Below, piece by piece: positions 57,785-64,000 of a stretch of 64,000 nt of DNA; within the stretch, counting starts at the first letter, position 1, and every line of letters starts with the position of its first letter. A program made the translations under genes and the position numbers. Source of the stretch: Neurospora tetrasperma FGSC 2508 (taxonomy: Eukaryota; Ascomycota; Sordariomycetes; Sordariales; Sordariaceae); contig NW_009799179.1 in the NCBI RefSeq assembly GCF_000213175.1, forward strand, positions 5,114,448-5,178,447. The letters run 5' to 3'. The notes below the pieces were generated by a model, which ran no database searches, was not told where the DNA came from, and was given only the letters and a program-made list of their open reading frames with translations.

Positions 57785-59567
57785 TCCCTTCTTTCTTTCA
57801 GCTCTCCCGCCTGTTTATCTTCGCCGCACCAATCGTTTCAATAGGAGACTCTCTCACTTATTGGTTTATTCTATACAATTCTTCTGTTTTAGAGGGGAAA
57901 CTAGGACAAGGTACATCAATAGATAGGGTGAAACGGAAGCCCGAATTTTCCCCAGAGTAACTCATGGAGACCGCTTGAGATTCCTCCCATCGCCAAGCCG
58001 CTCTCAGCTGGTTTTACTTCTTTCTGGTCACTCGAACCTAATCATAACAAAACCACCGTCCCTGCTATTGTTCCTGCCGCCGCCGCCGCCGCCCGGCCGG
58101 CACTCTTCTTCCCAAACACCAGATGACAATGAACCCCACCCGGGCTGCACTGCCCCAGATAGGACCTGGCGGCCCAGGCACCGGCGGGCACATTAAGGTC
58201 CATTACGTAGCTCCTATGCCACAACGGGGCGGACTGAGTGGTCCAGTGGTTCAATCAAAATGGTATACCTAATGATCAAAATGCGTAGTATTTTTGTAAA
58301 GTCAATGGCAGCTGGGACAGTGCTGTTCGTTCGACAAGGGTACCTATGCAACTCAACTGTTCGGTCTTTCATCTTTTTTTATTATTTTGGGGGGGAGGTG
58401 GTATAGCTGGAAAACTGGAGATGAGGTTTTGAGGTTCGGTTTTGGGGTAAAACCAGGGTTTGTTTTCTTGGATTACGAACGAGCACTTTACCACTATCAC
58501 ATACTTACCTACCCGAAACAACCCAGTACAGCAAGCCTTTTTGGCGTTGGCCTTATCTCAGTCAACTGACTTTGTGTAAGCAGTTTATTGGCCGTTTATG
58601 AGATCAGAAGCTTATGTAGTTTCACAAAAAGGTATTCGTGCTTTTACTGTCATTTACTGATAATCTGCTTTTCTCGGTGGGTTAGATGGTTTTGTTGTTT
58701 ATACAACACATTTCCACGTCCTATCTTGACAAGCTCACATGCTTGACACCAAACGCTTTACCTGGAAGATACAGAGGCGTAATATGACTGTCCTCCCAAA
58801 AATGCATCGTACTGAAAGCTCCTCAGCCGACTGGTCATCATCTACCAGAGGCTTATATGCCTACATATGATGCACATTCTGAAGTTAGAGTGTCCTCAAC
58901 ACTCTGCTCTGACACCTCGCCGCGACCGCCTACTACCCGCAGAATCATCAAAAAACATCCAAAACATCTAAATTTCCGCAAGCCCCTTGTTACAGGGTAA
59001 CATTTTTCAGAAATCTTTTTCTCTTCCTGATAAATATTTGAAAGCTTCGAGTAATCATCGCCCGTGATGCTGCAACCTGCGTACCAGGTGAGCCCGACTA
59101 CCCGAATGAAAGCTCCAAGCCCCTGTCTTCCCCAGCGGGACGGTCCGAGCCGCCCTTGGTAAACGCACCCTTGACAGAACCACAACTCCCAAGCAGGGAC
59201 TATGTTTGGTGATCGTTATCAAAACAGGCTCGCCACATTTTCGAACAGAGGCCAGATCCCCACTCTTTTAGGGTCAGAAGGTCCAAGCGCCGTCCCAGTT
59301 ACCTGGTTGCTGGTAAATGAATCGTAAAGTTGTGTTCCGAGTCATTCTGCTCGTTCAGTTTGTCAGTCTCAAACGGGGTGAGCTCGTGATCTCTAGGCAA
59401 GTCAGTTATCCAAACTTTCATCTTCTGCTGAGTTGGCGCATAAGTACGAGACTTTGTAAGAATGTTCCTTCTGTTCTGCGCTGCTATTTCCCCGATCGAG
59501 TTCAGAATTGGAGCTCGAACTATAGAAATCTCACTGTCTTTTGTGCGGTTCGATAACCCCACTCCGA
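57785..59567. other. Intergenic region right of the retrotransposon
   Basis: Normal-composition DNA starting with the right target-site duplication TCCCT. It contains TTCTTTCTTTCAG (acceptor-like, ending 57801) and a short CCG run near 58080. No gene is supported; the open frames present have no domain. Confidence 0.5.
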
Positions 59568-61337
59568 TCAGTCTTGTGATAACAGGTCGTAGACTTCCAG
59601 ACTCGGCGAACATGGAGCTTCGACTGGAGACTGCCGTGGTTGAGAAAACCCTAAACCATGCGGTAAGGGCGGGATGCGAAATTGCCATGGCGATGAAGAA
59701 ACCATCTCGCTTTGTGTTTTGACGCTTTTTTCGGTACTTGGAGCCAGCTGTGTGATTGCCCCGACTGGTGTATCAGCACCTTGTATTTTGGACTTCTTAC
59801 TCTGCTCTATGGTGTCTTCTGGGCCAGGCTCAGCGGTCTTCCTCTTGTGTTTTACCAGACCCTTGTTTTGAAGCTTGGGACGTGGTAACCGTTCAGGGTG
59901 TAGTCCTTTCTGAACAACACAGGACAAAACTCTACATTTGACTTCGTGGGTTGACCACATATCGTAGATCTTGGTCAATTCTGGAAGAAATATCGTTGCT
60001 GACACGGTGACGTTACAGCAAATGCTGTTCCCTGGTGCAGCGGGAATTTTGATGCCCTCACATCCTTGAGAAGCGTTCCTCAATGTACCTTGGAGCAGTT
60101 TGTGGTTCAGTTCGAGCCCTGTTAGGTGTCGTATAGGCCATTTGACGGAGGGGTAAGACTGAAAGTTCCGGTTAAGAAATTGGCAGATGTCAGCGAGATT
60201 ATGTGACAACGACCGTGTCCATCCATGTCGGAGGCAGAGCAGATTTTGCAACGCTTCTTCTGAACGCACAGGTGGACTCCGGTAGCGCTCAATTGCCTTC
60301 GGATCGGGGAAGCAATTTGGAATGACCACGGAATGATAGCCGTTGTCCTTAAGAAAGGCCCGGAAACGTGCTTGCCTTTCAGAGGTCAGCGTTGTCGGCT
60401 TCCTGAGTTCTCGAACTGAAATGTGACTAACCATTTGTTCCTCTCCAATCTGTTCTCATCGTCACTGAAGACATCACACATTGTCCCAGCCAGCTGCTTG
60501 GCGTTCTGGGCAATTTCGAGGGCAGCCTCATGATTGACTCCCGGAAGGCCTCTTGAATATTCGCATCCTCCGAGCAGGAGCCCTAGTATGAGACTTGGCT
60601 GGTCGAGATCCCACTGTTGCAGCAAAGCCAGAGCATCGTGCTTGGTAGCGGACTCGTTACTTAACCCTGCGCCCTTCCAGTGTCGGTGCTGCTCTTTGAT
60701 CATGACGATCTCTCGGCATCCACATGTGAGAGCTACGCTGTGTTGCGTCCAAACGGCATCGACGACATCTAGATGTTGGAGTTTGACACATGTGGGTGCT
60801 GCTTCCGCAGGTGCCTGATGGAAAGGGACGCCTAGATAGTTTAACATGTCTTTGAGCAAACGTATCCTTTCCGGCTTGATTGGGTTTGGATCAGGCTCGT
60901 ATTGATTGTAGCGATCTGGGCCATCAAAGACGAAGAGAAGGTGTATGCTCAGCTCCAGCAAGGTCATAATCTGGTACATGATCGTTTTCTCGACCGCATT
61001 GACCTCGCGAGAGTCTGGTGGAATTAAATGTCAGCATTTTGCATTGCCAAAGTCTAGTTATGGACGCCCATGGTAACAAACTTTTGCGCAGCCAGTCGAC
61101 TTTGCAATCATTCTCAAAGTAAACTTGCCAGCAATGTGCATCGATAGCGACTCTCAGAGGCCGACCGCGTCGCTGAAAATGATCGGCTGACCATTCCGCC
61201 AGTTCCAAACTCACGCCCGGAGGAGCTATATCCCAAATACTGTTCGAGTCAGTCAAGTTGCAGAAAGACGCCGCGCTGAATCGAGAGTGTACCGACCTAG
61301 GGCTGGGCTTGAGCTGTGAATTTCCGTTCTTCGGCAT
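59568..61337 (-). CDS. XPG/FEN1-family nuclease-like protein, probably inactive
   Basis: The minus strand encodes an XPG-type fold: N-domain IWDIAPPGVSLELAEWSADH and GRPLRVAIDAHCW, then REVNAVEKTIMYQIMTLLEL and LLFVFDGPDR, I-domain APAEAAPTCVKLQHLDVVDA, and LLLGGCEYSRGLPGV. Exon 1 is 61082-61337 and exon 2 starts at 61014 (67 bp intron, phase 1, GTTTGT...CACCAG). A 57 bp segment at 61240-61296 also looks like an in-frame intron (TTGACTGAC branch, AACAG end). Near 60419 the frame must change to continue from RNKWLVTFQ into VRELRKPTTLT; this needs either an odd 50-62 bp intron with a GTGACG/GTGATG donor or a frameshift. Two Asp (IDA, FDG) and one Glu of the usual metal-binding set remain; other expected acids are replaced. 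The C-terminal part (to 59568) has a basic stretch and a Ser/Pro-rich tail. Confidence 0.65.
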
Positions 61338-61740
61338 ATCGAAATGATTGTAAACCCCTGGTCAAGTGTTCCTGACCGGTTGTTGGTTCCCAATGTAGCT
61401 ACCTTTTTCGATGGGAGCAAGTAGAATTGGACTACATCAAGAACAGCGGGGTTGAAACCCAGGAGATTGTGGGTTAGTCTCGCTGAAATTGTTCGGACGG
61501 AAGAGGATGTCGATAACGTTGGCTACCCAACTGACACTTTCGTAGGATGATCCCACCACCCGGCTCAGGTTTTCGGTGTCGTAGGGAACGGTAGATAGGA
61601 ACCTGCCCTAAGTTCTTGCATCTGCTCGGTCATACATAGAAAGCTTTGGTCTATGTGCCTTCCCACCAAAACCCGGACCAGGACTTGCCTAATGCCAAAC
61701 TTGTAGACCGTACCTTGCAGCTTCTCGCCATGGAAGTCAA
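61338..61740. other. Short intergenic region
   Basis: 403 bp between the start of the XPG-like gene and the stop of the DUF1348 gene, both minus strand. It would hold the XPG-like promoter. No gene is seen. Confidence 0.6.
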
Positions 61741-62357
61741 TCACCAGTGTTGCTCAGTAATTGCAACTTCGTTGACATCGACACCCTCCTTGAACCATCG
61801 CTCTTCTTCTGCAATCTTCACATCATTCCCACTCATCTGCCGTTTCCGCATGAGGCCATCGTCGGCAAAGGTCCAGTCCTCAAGGCCATATGTCCGCCAC
61901 CACTGACCAGATTCGTCATACCACTCGTACCAAAACTGAACTGCGATCTGATTTCAGTAGACATGGCAGTTAGCTCTGGGCAGCAATCCTACTTGTGACC
62001 TGCCGCCGCCACCAGGAAGGAATAACGACTGACTTTGTTGTCGGTAAAAGCAAACAGCTCCTTCCTCAAGCGATATCCGTTCTCTCTTGACCACTTTTTC
62101 TTCAGAAACTCGACAATTTCTGGGCGTCCTTGCAAGAACGTATCGCGGTTTCTCCAGATGGAGTCTGGAGTGTAGGCCATCTGGACCACCTCCGCATTTC
62201 TTGAATTCGACCAAAGTCAGCCAACGGCAATCGGATTTTCAAGAAAATAGCGAAGATATAGTCACTTCGTGTTCCATGCATCCTGCGCGGCCTTGACTTT
62301 GATCCGAGCTGTCTCGGCCGTGAACGGCGGAAATGGGGGCTTTGACTCAGCTGTCAT
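61741..62357 (-). CDS. DUF1348 / NTF2-like (SnoaL-fold) protein
   Basis: Exons 62266-62357, 62034-62199 and 61741-61947 give 154 residues; introns are 66 bp (phase 2) and 86 bp (phase 0, GTCAGT...AATCAG). The joined protein reads KAAQDAWNTKNAEVVQMAYT, PDSIWRNRDTFLQGR, WSRENGYRLRKELFAFTDNK, then IAVQFWYEWYDESGQWWRTY and GLEDWTFADDGLMRKRQMS, ending TEQHW. This follows the DUF1348 family along its whole length: a single NTF2-like cone domain found in bacteria and fungi, whose function is not established. The length is normal and the frame undamaged. All three exons are short, so frame-based searches show only fragments. Wide bacterial occurrence makes old lateral transfer possible, but the introns show full adaptation to this genome. 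Confidence 0.9.
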
Positions 62358-63528
62358 GGCGATGGCTGAAGAATAGGGAAGGTGTTATCAAAACAGAGGT
62401 AACAGCGGAACTCGAATGATCATAGAACAAGAGGGTGAACGTCCCGCAATTTTCTCTCGGATATTTCAAGAAAATTGCAAGGTGATTAGACAAGAAAACC
62501 ATGTAAACACCTGGCTTTAATGCAAATCAAAGGTCATCGTAGTCCAGTGATCATGAATTCCGTGTCGTACGTGCTGACGGCAGACAGTAGTCATAGAACG
62601 ATCCGAGCTGGTGGGGTTCCGAAGCGAGCCGCTACAGCTCCGTGCCAGACACCTCTTTGAGGCAAGCTCTTAATATAGTAACAAACGAGAAGATGTAGTT
62701 CAAGGGATATAGTTTGAGCGACAGGTAGAAAATGTACCTATGACTATCTCCAATAATAGGACCACCAGCGTTCGTGGCCTGAAGATCCGGGAGGAGTGTT
62801 TCTACAATGACGGGTTGTAGAGACATCAAGGTCCCTCACTTGCCTGAAGTCCGGGCAATATCCAGGTCATACTCGCCTTTTCAGTTTTCCCCCTCTCTCA
62901 ATTACGGCGCAAAAGGAAAGAGGAGTGGAAAGGGAAAGGCCGTTGTCGGAGGTAGAGATCTCGAGGAGAACCTGGAATTGTTGTGTTGTCGGCCAAATGC
63001 AAATTGCGAGTTTCTGGAACTTGGAAAAGAGAATAAGGACAAGAGGCCATCCGGTCGCTTCAGTTCTGATTTTGGCACATGCAATGAAGCCCGGCGATCG
63101 CGCAATCCAAGGCAACAATCCCCGGGCCCCCCGAGGTCTGTCCCACTCCAACGTGACAATGGATAGAAATCGCAAACCCTGGAAGTTATTGACGCTGACT
63201 GAGAAAGGGCACCTTAACGGCCACCCTTTCCAGGGCAACTGATCGGTCTCCACTGTTCGATGCCTTCCGGTTGATGTTACTGGAGGCTTCGCAACGGTTC
63301 CTGCCCGCCCTCCCGCCGAACCTCCGGAGAACGGAGAACCCCTCCAAAAGCGAGCAGGACCCCGCTGTGATTGGAGATACGATCTGATAACAATACATCG
63401 GCTTCCTCCGCTTATAAGCTCACCTCAAGCTTCGAATCCAACCAAAAGAATCTCGCACTTTTCTCTTCTCAAGGACAGCAAGCTCAAATCTCACGAACTT
63501 CACAATCTAAAAACCCCTTTTCAACAAA
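62358..63528. promoter_or_regulatory. Divergent promoter region between DUF1348 and peroxiredoxin genes
   Basis: About 1.17 kb between two divergent start codons. Overlapping open frames at 62807-63253 on both strands have no domain. The last 150 bases (CCTCAAGC..., ending TTTTCAACAAA before the ATG) form a C/T/A-rich leader typical of highly expressed fungal genes. Confidence 0.5.
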
Positions 63529-64000
63529 ATGTCTGCTCTTAAGGCCGGTGACTCTTTCCCCGAAGGTGTTACTTTCACCTACGTCGCGCCCAGCGGTGAC
63601 ACAGACCTTACCGTCTGCGGTCTTCCCATCCAGTATGATGCCAGCAAAGGCAAGTAAACATGTCATGGCTCACTCACAAGGAACCCTCACATCATCTTTG
63701 ACTTGTTTTTTTCTCCACATCAATATACTAACGCAATCTCTTACCTACGACGTAGAGTTCGCGAACAAGAAGGTCGTCCTCGTCGCCGTCCCCGGTGCCT
63801 TCACCCCCACCTGCCAGCAGCAGCACGTCCCCTCGTATCTGGCCAAGCTCGAGGAGTTCAAGTCCAAGGGCGTCGACCAAATTATCTTCATTGCCAGCAA
63901 CGATGCGTGGGTAATGGCCGCTTGGGGCAAGGCCAACGGTGTTAAAGATGAGTCTATTGTAAGTAATGAATCATGTCCCTCCTGACCCCCCCCCCCCCCC
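63529..64000 (+). CDS. PMP20/Ahp1-type peroxiredoxin, 5' part (cut by window end)
   Basis: Exon 1 is 63529-63649 ([20 protein letters not shown]...) and exon 2 is 63756-63958, ending at a GTAAGT donor; the rest lies outside the window. The protein is a thioredoxin-fold peroxidase of the Prx5/Asp f 3 class that reduces peroxides in cytosol, mitochondria or peroxisomes. The peroxidatic Cys60 sits in VPGAFTPTC; Cys30 could be a resolving residue. [18 protein letters not shown] is the usual conserved stretch. Intron 1 (63650-63755) only keeps frame (ASK-EFANKK) if it starts GCAAGT, i.e. a GC-AG intron; the nearby GT gives the wrong phase. A 15-base C run ends the window within intron 2. Visible coding is 108 residues of an expected 165-170. 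Confidence 0.92.

Noticed and set aside
57602-57844. Plus-strand open frame of 80 codons over the right LTR
   Set aside because: It is the LTR itself plus flanking DNA; the pyrimidine-rich LTR gives Ser/Pro/Leu-rich translation without meaning.
60395-60420. GTTAGTCACATTTCAG as an intron in the XPG-like gene
   Set aside because: Looks like donor plus acceptor but is 16 bases long, below any spliceosomal minimum.
1-64000. tRNA and rRNA genes
   Set aside because: I scanned for GGTTCRAAYCC-type B boxes and rRNA-like blocks and found only isolated partial matches with no foldable cloverleaf. A covariance-model search would be decisive.

Overview
This is nuclear DNA from a filamentous ascomycete (Pezizomycotina, most likely a Sordariomycete, possibly Sordariales). 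The signs are short 50-210 bp introns with GTATGT/GTAAGT-like donors and CTRAY branch points, a type II pantothenate kinase, 2EXR-domain proteins, a hybrid histidine kinase, and a 21.8 kb AT-rich island carrying C-to-T/G-to-A mutations typical of repeat-induced point mutation (RIP). Species cannot be fixed from sequence alone. The window holds one assembly gap (N run 12003-12560) and ends in a poly-C run that may border another.

Left gene block (1-36005): SAICAR synthase (+), a 1628-residue hybrid histidine kinase (+), a small Dabb-fold protein (+) split by the gap, then a long minus-strand run: an acidic unknown protein, two tandem 2EXR paralogues (one with an in-frame stop), exosome ring subunit Rrp43, a membrane-anchored alpha/beta hydrolase, a small basic unknown protein and the complex I B8/NDUFA2 subunit (four exons). 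The complex I gene is divergent from a mitochondrial pyruvate carrier gene (+). Minus-strand pantothenate kinase and a Rax1-like RGS membrane protein follow.

Transposon island (36006-57784): two 174 bp LTRs with TG...CA ends, flanked by the 5 bp duplication TCCCT, bound the whole island. A primer-binding-site candidate, a polypurine tract and copia-type reverse transcriptase/RNase H next to the right LTR make the outer element a Ty1/copia retrotransposon. It has been opened by later insertions: a plus-strand Ty3-like element, a plus-strand Tad-like LINE piece, a minus-strand Ty3 element, and an unknown stretch with an LTR-like edge inside the minus element's integrase. Nearly all coding capacity is destroyed, mostly by Gln-to-stop changes. 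Transitions between the two LTRs are polarised, so mutation appears to fade outwards within each LTR.

Right gene block (57785-64000): a degenerate XPG/FEN1-family nuclease (-), a DUF1348/NTF2-like protein (-, three exons) and the 5' part of a PMP20/Ahp1-type peroxiredoxin (+), whose first intron appears to be GC-AG.

The genes are mostly unrelated housekeeping loci: purine synthesis, RNA decay, CoA synthesis, mitochondrial pyruvate import and respiration, signalling and redox. I found no clear secondary-metabolite cluster, CRISPR or rRNA, and no tRNA I could support. Exon boundaries were worked out by reading splice sites, phase and family similarity from memory; no search was run.
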